Of a stretch of DNA of 6,907 nucleotides, positions 1 through 6,362 are shown piece after piece. This stretch comes from Armatimonadota bacterium (GTDB lineage Bacteria; Armatimonadota; Zipacnadia; Zipacnadales; UBA11051), in assembly GCA_003542955.1 (NCBI GenBank), contig DPJP01000491.1, forward strand, positions 4,743 through 11,649, given 5' to 3'. The notes under the pieces are model-generated. The model ran no database searches. It saw nothing but the letters and a program-made list of their open reading frames with translations, and had not been told where the DNA came from. The translations under genes were made by a program, and so were the position numbers. Every line of letters starts with the position of its first letter. Positions within the stretch are counted from its first letter, which is position 1.

Positions 1-2
1 GC

Positions 3-716
3 CTACCCGCCCTCCCCCTCGAAATCCAGCACCCACTGGTATGAGCTGACCAGCCCGCCAACGGCCTTCTCGTTATCCAGCGCCTTCTGCATCTTCTCGC
101 GCGGCGTCTCCTTGCCCCACGGCTGCACCAGGCTGCCGGGGAAGGGCACCAGCCTCGGGTCCAGCGCCGCCTTCACCTCCGGCTGCGCCGCTCCTGCCCG
201 CATATAGACGCGGCAATCGTCGAGCATGTCGAACTGGTTGAGCAGCTCATACAGACTGGCCCCGGCGGCGCCCGCCGACTTGATATCCAGCAGCAGCCGC
301 ACGCCGTTTGCCTTGCAGTAGCCGAGCACCTCCGAGAGCAGAGGAATACGCGCATCGGCGAAGGCCGCGTCCTTCCACGAGCCCGCATCGAGGTCTCTGA
401 TCTGTGCCCAGGTATGCTCGATAAGCTCGCCCTCTCCGGTCGTGGTGCGGTCGAGTGTCTCATCATGCAGCAGCACGATCTTGCCGTCGGTGGTGGTCTG
501 CAGGTCGACCTCGAGATACCTCGCGCCCTGCTCGACGGAATGCCGGATGGCAGCCATGGTGTTCTCGGGCACCCCGACCTCGCCGCCGCGGTGGACCACC
601 CACAGCGGCCGGCTCCACGGCTCCTGCGTGTCGGCACGGTCGGGTTGCGCGGCCCCAGCGGCGAGAGCGAGGCCCGCGCACAGGAGTATCACTGACGGCA
701 GCAAGGTGCGTCCCAT
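3..716 (-). CDS. Exported glycerophosphodiester phosphodiesterase (GDPD family), apparently short at the C-terminus
   Basis: Predicted to hydrolyse glycerophosphodiesters to glycerol-3-phosphate and an alcohol, outside the cytoplasm. The 237-residue product begins with a signal peptide (residues 1 to about 23: basic MGR, hydrophobic core, AxA-like GAA site). The GDPD signature follows: HRG at 42-44, ENT at 51-53, E69-x-D71 and HD at 84-85. D144-I-K146 stands where the family usually has ExK. H42 and H84 match the catalytic histidines; E69 and D71 match metal ligands. The ATG at 716 was chosen because GGAGGA lies 6 nt upstream and the signal peptide starts there; the in-frame ATG at 827 adds 37 residues of non-signal-like sequence and lies upstream of the predicted promoter's -10. 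Oddity: translation stops (TAG) soon after the seventh barrel strand. The usual last strand and GVDGIITD-like ending are absent, so the gene may be truncated or frameshifted in the G-rich stretch at 6-23. Family assignment is firm; whether it is active is uncertain. Confidence 0.88.
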   Translation of the reverse strand: MGRTLLPSVILLCAGLALAAGAAQPDRADTQEPWSRPLWVVHRGGEVGVPENTMAAIRHSVEQGARYLEVDLQTTTDGKIVLLHDETLDRTTTGEGELIEHTWAQIRDLDAGSWKDAAFADARIPLLSEVLGYCKANGVRLLLDIKSAGAAGASLYELLNQFDMLDDCRVYMRAGAAQPEVKAALDPRLVPFPGSLVQPWGKETPREKMQKALDNEKAVGGLVSSYQWVLDFEGEGG

Positions 717-722
717 GGTGCG

Positions 723-728
723 TCCTCC
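723..728 (-). promoter_or_regulatory. Shine-Dalgarno site of the GDPD gene
   Basis: Reads GGAGGA on the minus strand, 6 nt before the ATG at 716. It decides the start codon in favour of the form that begins directly with a signal peptide. Confidence 0.8.
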
Positions 729-810
729 AGCAAGGTGTGTCCCCGGTGTCGATAATGCACCTATGCCGCGTCGGGTAGGTGCGTTATCTGATGGGGCAGT
801 AGTACAGGAG

Positions 811-840
811 AGTATAGTATTCAGCAAAATTGCTGCACAA
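811..840 (-). promoter_or_regulatory. Probable sigma70-type promoter for the GDPD gene
   Basis: On the minus strand a TATACT hexamer (811-816, 5 of 6 matches to TATAAT) lies 18 nt downstream of TTGTGC (835-840, a weak -35 that keeps only the TTG core). The stretch is conspicuously AT-rich for this GC-rich window and sits in the 155-bp gap between the Fic stop and the GDPD start. It would give a 5' leader of roughly 85-90 nt. The -10 is convincing and the -35 is weak. I infer that the GDPD gene has its own transcript. Confidence 0.5.
822..835. repeat. Small palindrome inside the putative promoter (possible operator)
   Basis: CAGCAA-AA-TTGCTG: two perfect 6-bp arms with a 2-bp spacer, lying between the putative -35 and -10 of the GDPD promoter. 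This position would suit a dimeric repressor, but a palindrome this short can arise by chance and no cognate regulator is identified. Confidence 0.35.
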
Positions 841-871
841 ACATATACGCAGCCGCGCCTGATATGGTGCG

Positions 872-2023
872 CTATTCAATGCGCACAAGTGCATTACGAA
901 CTACTTCTATGAGCCCGGCATGGGTGTCGGCGAGGCGCCAACTCCGTATCCGCCGTTCTCCGCTCGCGGGCTCGATGAAGCCGGCGGCATGCCACGCCAT
1001 CGTCCATTTGCGTGCGGCGCTCGGGCCGATCATGAACCACCTGGCCACATCGGCGGGAGAGAACGTTGGCGCTTGCCCTGCCTCCGGATGCTCGATCACC
1101 AGCCTGCAGAGAAGCTGCTGCTGACGCCGGGGCAACTGCTCCCAGGGCGCGGCGGGATGATCCTCGAACTCCCGCAACTGCTCCGCGCGTCGCTCAACGT
1201 CCGATGCCGCGGCCGCCATCGTCTCGCTGAAGTACTCCAGCCATGGGGTCAGGTCCGGATCGCTTCGCCCACGGTAGTAGTCGGGGTCCAGGCCCATCTG
1301 GAGGCTGTCGTAGTATCTCTGCAGATCCCTGTAGTAGTGCTCCTCCAGCGACAGGAACCCGCGCATACCGTAGCCCGCGAACCACAACTCTGCCGTTGCC
1401 AACGCGCGTGCGGTGCGTCCATTCCCATCACCGAATGGATGGATTGTCACGAATTGATAGCCCAGTATCCCGGCCCGGATGGGGGCGGGCAGGGCTGCGG
1501 CATCCTTCGAGTTCCGCCATGCCACGAGCGAAGCCATCAGTCCCGGCACATCGGCAGGGGCGGGTGGCGCATAGTCAATCTGCCCCGTCGCGCTGTCCAC
1601 AACGGGACACTCCCGTTCCCGGTACTCGCTTATCTCGCCCCTGCGGCCTCTCCCACGGACGATGATGATACGGTGCAGGCGCCGGATGAACTGCTCATCC
1701 AGGAGCGCTCGGGCCTCCACCTGCTGCTCCAGCCACTCCAGAGCAGTCCAGTAGTCACGGACCTCCTGGTCCTGCCGACTGCCGCTGCGGTCGGCCTGCG
1801 CGATCCCTTCTCTCACCTCGTCGAGCGAGAGCTGATTCCCCTCGATGCTCGTGGAGAAGTGAGTCGACCGCCGGAGAGCCTCAAACCGCAGCAGGAAGGC
1901 GCTATCCGGGGGCAGGGGCAGCACGTCGACCACCCGCCGGGCGCCCTCAATCGCCATCAGATGCGCCACCATCTGATGGGTGTAAGAGAAGTGTGGCACG
2001 TAACGCCTGTCAGTCGTCGGCAT
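872..2023 (-). CDS. Fic domain protein, class II (self-inhibited AMPylase-type), with C-terminal winged-helix-like segment
   Basis: The 383-residue protein carries a complete Fic core motif, H195-PFGDGNGRTA-R206, matching HPFx(D/E)GNGRxxR; H195 is the predicted catalytic base for transfer of AMP from ATP to a hydroxyl on a target protein. S57-TSI-E61-G62 fits the (S/T)xxxE(G/N) inhibitory motif. Because it lies N-terminal to the Fic core in the same chain, this is a class II Fic, normally kept inactive by its own glutamate. Residues about 295-365 (RRQQQLLCRLV through the ARKW and GFIEP region) look like a winged helix-turn-helix, common in this class and possibly DNA- or target-binding. The ATG at 2023 follows a purine-rich AGAGAGA, 44 bp after the preceding gene's stop with no terminator between, so co-transcription is likely. 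Cytoplasmic: no signal peptide or membrane segment. The target is unknown. Such proteins may modify partner proteins or act as toxin-like regulators; the sequence does not say which. Confidence 0.93.
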   Translation of the reverse strand: MPTTDRRYVPHFSYTHQMVAHLMAIEGARRVVDVLPLPPDSAFLLRFEALRRSTHFSTSIEGNQLSLDEVREGIAQADRSGSRQDQEVRDYWTALEWLEQQVEARALLDEQFIRRLHRIIIVRGRGRRGEISEYRERECPVVDSATGQIDYAPPAPADVPGLMASLVAWRNSKDAAALPAPIRAGILGYQFVTIHPFGDGNGRTARALATAELWFAGYGMRGFLSLEEHYYRDLQRYYDSLQMGLDPDYYRGRSDPDLTPWLEYFSETMAAAASDVERRAEQLREFEDHPAAPWEQLPRRQQQLLCRLVIEHPEAGQAPTFSPADVARWFMIGPSAARKWTMAWHAAGFIEPASGERRIRSWRLADTHAGLIEVVRNALVRIE

Positions 2024-2067
2024 TCATCTGTCTCTCTTGGCCGACCAGAAGGCCCGCCCCTTGCCCC

Positions 2068-3825
2068 TCACCGCCCGAGTTGCACCTCCGCATAGCCCTC
2101 CAGCGCATCGACCTCAACAACCCGCCGCGTGCAGCCCTCGCCGTCATTCTCCCAGATCGTCAGCGGCGACGGGCCATCCGTCTGCCCGCACAGTACGCAG
2201 TGCAGGCCCTGTTCGGTCAGATTCGCCCGCACCAGCGCGGAGTCAAACAGCCGCTTGCACGTGACCCCCACGTGCTCGCGCTCGGCATACTCGACCTCCC
2301 AGCCGTCGAGGCCCTTCACAATCGAGTTCACCACATACTCCCAGTCCTCGAGGCTGATGACGTTGATGCGCTCCTCGTGCGTAAACAGCATCCCGTATGC
2401 GAGCGCATCCAGCCCCAGCTTGATGTTGGCAATGCCCGCCGCCGCGGCTTCATCGAGCTTCGGCGTCTCCGATTCGCCGATGAAGGGCACGCGGCCGCTG
2501 AGGATATCAAGGCCCATGTGGGTTTTGCGCGCATGCGAGACCGACATCGCGACGAAGGTCATCCCCGGATGCTGCGGGCAGCGGTCTATCGTGACGCCGT
2601 AGCGCCCCGAAAGCCCCCGGATGCCGTATGGCTTCGGGTGCCAGACCGGCTGGTTGCCGTACAGCTGCCCGAAGGCCGTGTTGTTGGTGGGCATGTCCAC
2701 CCCGCGCTCCAGGAACAGTGGCACCGCGCCCCAGCCGACTTCGCCGAAGTGCGAGTTGAGCACCCGACTGTGCTGGATGCCCGCGCGCGAGAACGCCTCG
2801 TCCATCCGACGGAAGTTCCGCTGGATCGTCTCGAGCGGCAGGTCCAGGCCCGTATGATGGTCCATCGAGAGGCCCTCGAAGGCCACCTGCGTGCCGCCGT
2901 TTGACAGGTCCGGCTTGTCTGGCAGCACGGCGTACGGGGTGTAGTTGGGCCGCGCGGTGTAGAAGTCGTCCCTGAAGGCGTGCATCGAAAAGTCCGCGCC
3001 CCCGGCATCGTACAGCCGCTTGGCCGCCGCCCAGTCGGTCGGGCCCATCTCGTCGATGAACAGACCCAGGTTCGGCCCGATGCCGTAGCGGTTCATCACC
3101 CGAACATAGTCGAAGGCGTTCCACGTCCCGTTGCAGTCATCCATCCGTGCCGTCACATACGGTGGGATGCACCGCATCGGGAAGGGCTTGGCCGCCGCCC
3201 AGACTATCGAGCGCCACATCAGCCCATCAATCCCCCGCACATGCCCGAACACGCCCTCCGCGTAGAGTTGCTCGCCCGCGCCGAACAGCACCACGCGACC
3301 CTCGCCGGCCGCCCCGCTCGCGATGACCGCTTGCCCGTCGCCCGTGGTCACCAGCGGCTGCCACCCTGCGGAAGATGGCAGCGTGACAACAGCGATCTCC
3401 TGCTCGAGTTCAAGCTCCGCCCCCGGCTCGTGCCCGTGGGTGACAAACGACGGCTGCTCGGCGATGCTCAGCGTGCCCACGCGCGCTTGACCCACATCCG
3501 TCGGCAGCAGCCCGCGCAGGTCACTCGGCCACTCATCTACGCGGCGGTCGAAGCAGATGAGCCCCGCGCCCTGCTTCACCGCCTCGGCGATGCGCGCGGC
3601 CACCTCCGGCTTGAGCCACTCCGCCGCGCCGTCGTGCGCGATGACATAGAGTGCCCGCGGCGCGATGTACTCGGGGATCGCGCCCATGTAGTCGCCGCCG
3701 TCGAGCACCTCGCAGGGAATGCCGAAGTGCTTGAGCGCGGCGAAGATGGTGTGATCGGCGCCGAGGCGGTCTGGGAGCTTGCGACTGTCGATAATGGCGA
3801 GGACGGACCGGTTGCCTGCTGACAT
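2068..3825 (-). CDS. Uncharacterised two-domain protein: GATase-like N-terminus plus divergent polysaccharide-deacetylase-like barrel
   Basis: The 585-residue protein has no signal peptide and is probably cytoplasmic. Residues about 5-210 alternate beta strands and helices (VLAIIDSR, YVIAHDG, GAGLICFD, GRVVLFGAG) like class I glutamine-amidotransferase or ThuA-like folds, but no catalytic cysteine elbow is visible. Residues about 218-500 resemble a glycoside hydrolase/deacetylase beta/alpha barrel: RMDD at 227-230 looks like the metal-binding double aspartate, and H282, H323-H324 and H359 are candidate ligands or catalytic histidines. The canonical NodB HxxxH motif is not obvious. The last 80 or so residues look like a small beta-rich domain containing C523, C543, C546 and C565. 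The ATG at 3825 follows a GGGTGAT ribosome-binding sequence 5 nt away. The Fic gene lies 44 bp downstream. A role in carbohydrate or peptide-sugar processing is inferred from fold resemblance only; the substrate is unknown. Confidence 0.65.
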   Translation of the reverse strand: MSAGNRSVLAIIDSRKLPDRLGADHTIFAALKHFGIPCEVLDGGDYMGAIPEYIAPRALYVIAHDGAAEWLKPEVAARIAEAVKQGAGLICFDRRVDEWPSDLRGLLPTDVGQARVGTLSIAEQPSFVTHGHEPGAELELEQEIAVVTLPSSAGWQPLVTTGDGQAVIASGAAGEGRVVLFGAGEQLYAEGVFGHVRGIDGLMWRSIVWAAAKPFPMRCIPPYVTARMDDCNGTWNAFDYVRVMNRYGIGPNLGLFIDEMGPTDWAAAKRLYDAGGADFSMHAFRDDFYTARPNYTPYAVLPDKPDLSNGGTQVAFEGLSMDHHTGLDLPLETIQRNFRRMDEAFSRAGIQHSRVLNSHFGEVGWGAVPLFLERGVDMPTNNTAFGQLYGNQPVWHPKPYGIRGLSGRYGVTIDRCPQHPGMTFVAMSVSHARKTHMGLDILSGRVPFIGESETPKLDEAAAAGIANIKLGLDALAYGMLFTHEERINVISLEDWEYVVNSIVKGLDGWEVEYAEREHVGVTCKRLFDSALVRANLTEQGLHCVLCGQTDGPSPLTIWENDGEGCTRRVVEVDALEGYAEVQLGR

Positions 3826-3979
3826 GAGATCACCCTGCTGGTGGAGTTGGCGATGGACAGAGGTTCGCCACCTCGGGCGCGGGTGCCTTCATGGGAAGGG
3901 GCGGAGAACGGCTGCCAGGCACAACCGTCCATGAGCGCCGTCGGACCGCGACAGACACCTGGAATCGCACGCCTGGAGT
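3826..3979. other. Intergenic gap between the methyltransferase and the deacetylase-like gene
   Basis: This 154-bp spacer is as GC-rich as the genes around it. It holds a short GAGGT/ACCTC inverted repeat (3860-3874, 5-bp arms, 5-nt loop) and the GGGTGAT ribosome-binding sequence just before the ATG at 3825. I see no convincing -10/-35 pair and no T-tract terminator, so whether the downstream gene shares the restriction-modification transcript cannot be decided from sequence. Confidence 0.5.
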
Positions 3980-5506
3980 TCAGCCCCCGAATGTCAGCGG
4001 CAAGCTCTGTTGTCCACTGATGGTGCCGGGTATCAGGTAGTGGTTGCGTGCGGCGTGCTCTATGAGTTCTCGCTCTTGCCCCAACTCCCTGGCGAGAGCA
4101 CACAGGTCGAGGCGCCTCAAAACCTGAGCTGTGATAGGACGCTTCGTGCCGTGGAAAATGAGCGAACTGATGAAGCTCTGTGCCGGCGGGGCATTGAGCA
4201 GGCGCGCGAGCAGCTGGGCCTCAGCTTCTGTCGCGCATGGGAGGAAGTACACCGTGTCGTCAAAGACAACGGGCGTAGCCCCTTGCGGGCCGATCACACG
4301 GAAGTCAATGCCCCTGTAGAAGCCCGCAACGGCAACCTTCCATGGAGCGAATGTGTAGGGGCCTATGCCGAACACGGAGAACCGTGGCCGCTTCCGGTAA
4401 ATCGTGCTGGCCCGTGCGTCAAGCCGTTCCGCGTGTCGCGCCAGGTACGCCCACGTCCTTGGCGCGGCGCGTCTGATGCGTGAGGTATCCTCCCCCATCT
4501 CCCTCTGTGGCACCAGCATCCAGCGGGTCGGCTCCCGTCCATTTGCCACGTCGGAGCTCTTCAGCATCGGGAACAGGCAGCTGTCCTCGAGCGTCACCTG
4601 TTCGCCCAGCCCATTCAGCCAGCCGTCCCCTCGACGGCGCAGCTCCATGATCTTCGCGCAATCATGCTTCACGCCCGAGCGCCACAGATAGGGGCTGCTT
4701 CCCTCAAGATGCCGCCACCTGTCGTAGAGCGCCGCGTCTGAGACAACGTCTCCGTGCCGGTACCCGATGGTCTGCTGCGGTCTCGAGGCCCACAGCGAAG
4801 CATGCACCCCGCAAACGGAACCGCTCTGCCTGCCCTCGGCCGATTCGCAGACCAGGAGACACGCGTCCACGGCAACGCCGAAATGGGTCGCTGCATCGAT
4901 CGCGTACGTCTTCGCCTGCCCTATGCGGTGCCCGTCCCGCCAAGCCTCAGCAAGCGCCTTCCTGGCCACACTCGTCTTGCACAGCATCGCCACGGTTCCC
5001 CGGGCCTGCGACATGGTCTCAAGCAGCTTGTTGATCATCCATTCCGAGATGTCGAAGTTGCTCTTGCCCGTAATGGCCTCGATTCCCGCATGGTTGTTGA
5101 AGTTCGCCTTGTGCGGCACATTGCAACTCCGGAGCGCACCCAGCTCCGAGTTGGTGACCCATGGCGGGTTCCCCACGACCAGGACTGGTTGGGGGATGCG
5201 AGACAGGACCGTGGACCAGTCTGTCTCGAAGAAGTCGCCCTGCCAGAGCTCTAGCGTGCCCCCATATCCGAGTCCCTCCAGTGCATGCCGTGCCTGTTCC
5301 ACGTAGCTGCTGCGGATGTCCATACCCAGCACGTGCGTTACGTCGCGGAATGTCTCAAGTGCCGCGACGATGAATGTCCCTGTCCCGCAGGTCGGCTCGA
5401 TGAGTGACCGCGGGCGCACTCCGGAGGCCGCCAGAAGCCGGCACGTGTCCCGCGCCAACGCAAGCGGCGTCTGGAAGTCCCCGAACTCCGCACGTCGGTC
5501 GGTCAT
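3980..5506 (-). CDS. N6-adenine DNA methyltransferase of a type II restriction-modification system
   Basis: Transfers a methyl group from S-adenosylmethionine to adenine N6 in the recognition site, protecting host DNA from the endonuclease encoded just upstream. The 508-residue chain shows gamma-type motif order: motif X-like FGDFQTP (8-14), motif I EPTCGTGTF (37-45, SAM binding), an acidic D63 at the end of the next strand, GDFF (90-93), then catalytic motif IV NPPW (113-116). The rest, including SGVKHDC (277-283) and a C-terminal region of about 250 residues, would hold the target-recognition domain, as in M.TaqI-like enzymes. ATG 5506 overlaps the endonuclease stop (ATGA) and has AAGGAG 8 nt upstream, so translation is coupled but can also initiate independently. 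The length is normal and all key motifs are intact. The recognition sequence cannot be read from the protein. Confidence 0.93.
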   Translation of the reverse strand: MTDRRAEFGDFQTPLALARDTCRLLAASGVRPRSLIEPTCGTGTFIVAALETFRDVTHVLGMDIRSSYVEQARHALEGLGYGGTLELWQGDFFETDWSTVLSRIPQPVLVVGNPPWVTNSELGALRSCNVPHKANFNNHAGIEAITGKSNFDISEWMINKLLETMSQARGTVAMLCKTSVARKALAEAWRDGHRIGQAKTYAIDAATHFGVAVDACLLVCESAEGRQSGSVCGVHASLWASRPQQTIGYRHGDVVSDAALYDRWRHLEGSSPYLWRSGVKHDCAKIMELRRRGDGWLNGLGEQVTLEDSCLFPMLKSSDVANGREPTRWMLVPQREMGEDTSRIRRAAPRTWAYLARHAERLDARASTIYRKRPRFSVFGIGPYTFAPWKVAVAGFYRGIDFRVIGPQGATPVVFDDTVYFLPCATEAEAQLLARLLNAPPAQSFISSLIFHGTKRPITAQVLRRLDLCALARELGQERELIEHAARNHYLIPGTISGQQSLPLTFGG

Positions 5507-6177
5507 GCCACCGGCTCCTTGCCTGGAAGCAACTCCGCCACGCCATCAACCGTCCCCGCGACTGAGATCGCTCTGCTGTACTGAAGTCGCCATTGCAGGG
5601 CGTTTGACACAGTCACGTAGCCCTGCTCCGGTGGTCGCTCGATCAACTGCTCGGCGATCTCACGAGCCCCGATCTCGTCCACCGGCAGATTCCTGTCACG
5701 GAGGACCGCAACGAAGTCCTCCTCGTTCGCCTCGTGCTCGTAGTACTCCCTGAGGATACGAGTGAGCGTGTAGTCACCTGTTCGATGCTGTCCAATGTAG
5801 ATTGCGTGCAGAATCTCGAGTGTCGCGGTTCGGGCGACATCATCATCCGACTTCTCGTAGACAAGCACCAACAGCGAGTAACCCAGGCCGAAGATCTTCT
5901 GTCGGGCTGACCTGAAGGGGCAGGATGATTGGGGCTGGCTCCGTCGCGTGACCTTCATGTCCACGCTCAGCCCGGGAAAGTCAATACCGTCCGCCGAGTT
6001 CCCCTCGTCATATGTGTAGTTGTCTCTCAGGTGCCGCCGGAACTTGTGCTCCAGGTACGTGCCGATCGTCTTCCCATTGTCCACCCCGTAGAGCGCCGGC
6101 TCGGCGTGCGTCGCCTCAGCTTGCGCAAACCACGCCGCCTCGCGGCACAACTGCTCCAGAGTGAGTTGCTGTTTCAC
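5503..6177 (-). CDS. Putative type II restriction endonuclease (PD-(D/E)XK-like)
   Basis: Predicted to cleave DNA at the site modified by the overlapping methyltransferase. The 224-residue product contains E43 (YLEHKF) in a probable helix, then GID66FP and VD73-M-K75. The spacing fits an E...D...(D/E)xK metal-binding nuclease core, here with Asp in the usual Glu/Asp position. The conserved-looking block from QPQSSCPF (81-88) through FGLGYSLLV (106-114) supplies the next helix and strand. I chose GTG at 6177 because AGGAGG lies 9 nt upstream; a TTG at 6213 would add 12 residues (MIPTNSPRRVPR) that include the ribosome-binding site itself. The gene ends in a 4-bp ATGA overlap with the methyltransferase, the main contextual support. 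I cannot name a characterised homologue or its cleavage site. The assignment rests on the motif plus operon; another nuclease or accessory role is possible. Confidence 0.78.
   Translation of the reverse strand: MKQQLTLEQLCREAAWFAQAEATHAEPALYGVDNGKTIGTYLEHKFRRHLRDNYTYDEGNSADGIDFPGLSVDMKVTRRSQPQSSCPFRSARQKIFGLGYSLLVLVYEKSDDDVARTATLEILHAIYIGQHRTGDYTLTRILREYYEHEANEEDFVAVLRDRNLPVDEIGAREIAEQLIERPPEQGYVTVSNALQWRLQYSRAISVAGTVDGVAELLPGKEPVA
5515..5520 (-). promoter_or_regulatory. Shine-Dalgarno site of the methyltransferase, inside the endonuclease gene
   Basis: AAGGAG on the minus strand, 8 nt before the ATG at 5506 and within the last codons of the endonuclease. A strong site here lets the methyltransferase be translated efficiently despite being second in the operon, which matters for self-protection. 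Confidence 0.7.
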
Positions 6178-6186
6178 CCGCGGAAC

Positions 6187-6192
6187 CCTCCT
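6187..6192 (-). promoter_or_regulatory. Shine-Dalgarno site that decides the endonuclease start
   Basis: A perfect AGGAGG on the minus strand, 9 nt before the GTG at 6177. It is strong evidence for GTG rather than the in-frame TTG at 6213. Confidence 0.75.
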
Positions 6193-6298
6193 GGGGGAGT
6201 TTGTGGGAATCAATCACCCCCCCTGCCGAGTTCGTCTCTTGACACTCGAATCCCTCTCTGCTGCTTCCGCACGCTGCTCGCCTCCGCCACACACGCAG

Positions 6299-6329
6299 AC
6301 GGCGCAGCCGTCCCCATCGGCTGCGCCGT
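6299..6329 (-). terminator. Perfect 12-bp hairpin downstream of the pseudopilin gene
   Basis: Left arm ACGGCGCAGCCG (6299-6310) and right arm CGGCTGCGCCGT (6318-6329) are perfectly complementary around a 7-nt loop. It begins 33 bp past the pseudopilin stop, the usual place for a terminator. Neither strand has a T-run after it, so it would act as a non-canonical (U-tract-less) terminator, an mRNA 3' stabiliser, or both. It also separates the pseudopilin from the restriction-modification operon. Confidence 0.65.
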
Positions 6330-6362
6330 CGTTAGCAGATCAGTTCGCCTGCAGGTCCGGAC

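Noticed and set aside
717..827. N-terminal extension of the GDPD from the upstream ATG at 827
   Set aside because: The added 37 residues precede a perfectly placed signal peptide, and the ATG at 716 has a strong Shine-Dalgarno sequence. The extension also overlaps the predicted -10 region.
920..2095. Long plus-strand open frame of 391 codons opposite the Fic gene
   Set aside because: Its sense partner encodes a complete Fic protein with all motifs. The antisense product has no recognisable motif and reflects the scarcity of stops in GC-rich codon usage.
1993..2904. Plus-strand open frame of 303 codons opposite the deacetylase-like gene
   Set aside because: The product is rich in R, P, A, V and H with no domain, which is typical of an antisense shadow, and the minus-strand gene has a good ribosome-binding site and structured domains.
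3855..3880. Short inverted repeat GAGGT/ACCTC as a terminator after the methyltransferase
   Set aside because: A 5-bp stem with no T-run is too weak, and it lies about 100 bp beyond the stop, close to the next gene.
6178..6213. TTG start for the endonuclease
   Set aside because: It would place the AGGAGG site inside the coding region. GTG at 6177 has ideal spacing from that site, and the extra residues look non-conserved.
872..6213. A single new multi-gene defence system formed by the endonuclease, methyltransferase, deacetylase-like protein and Fic protein
   Set aside because: Only the first two are clearly coupled. A 154-bp gap separates them from the other two, and nothing in the sequence links the deacetylase-like protein or Fic protein to DNA restriction. 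Conserved co-occurrence in other genomes would be needed.
6225..6260. Possible tRNA T-arm-like sequence (GATTCGAGTGTC on the minus strand)
   Set aside because: No acceptor stem, D-arm or anticodon arm can be assembled around it.
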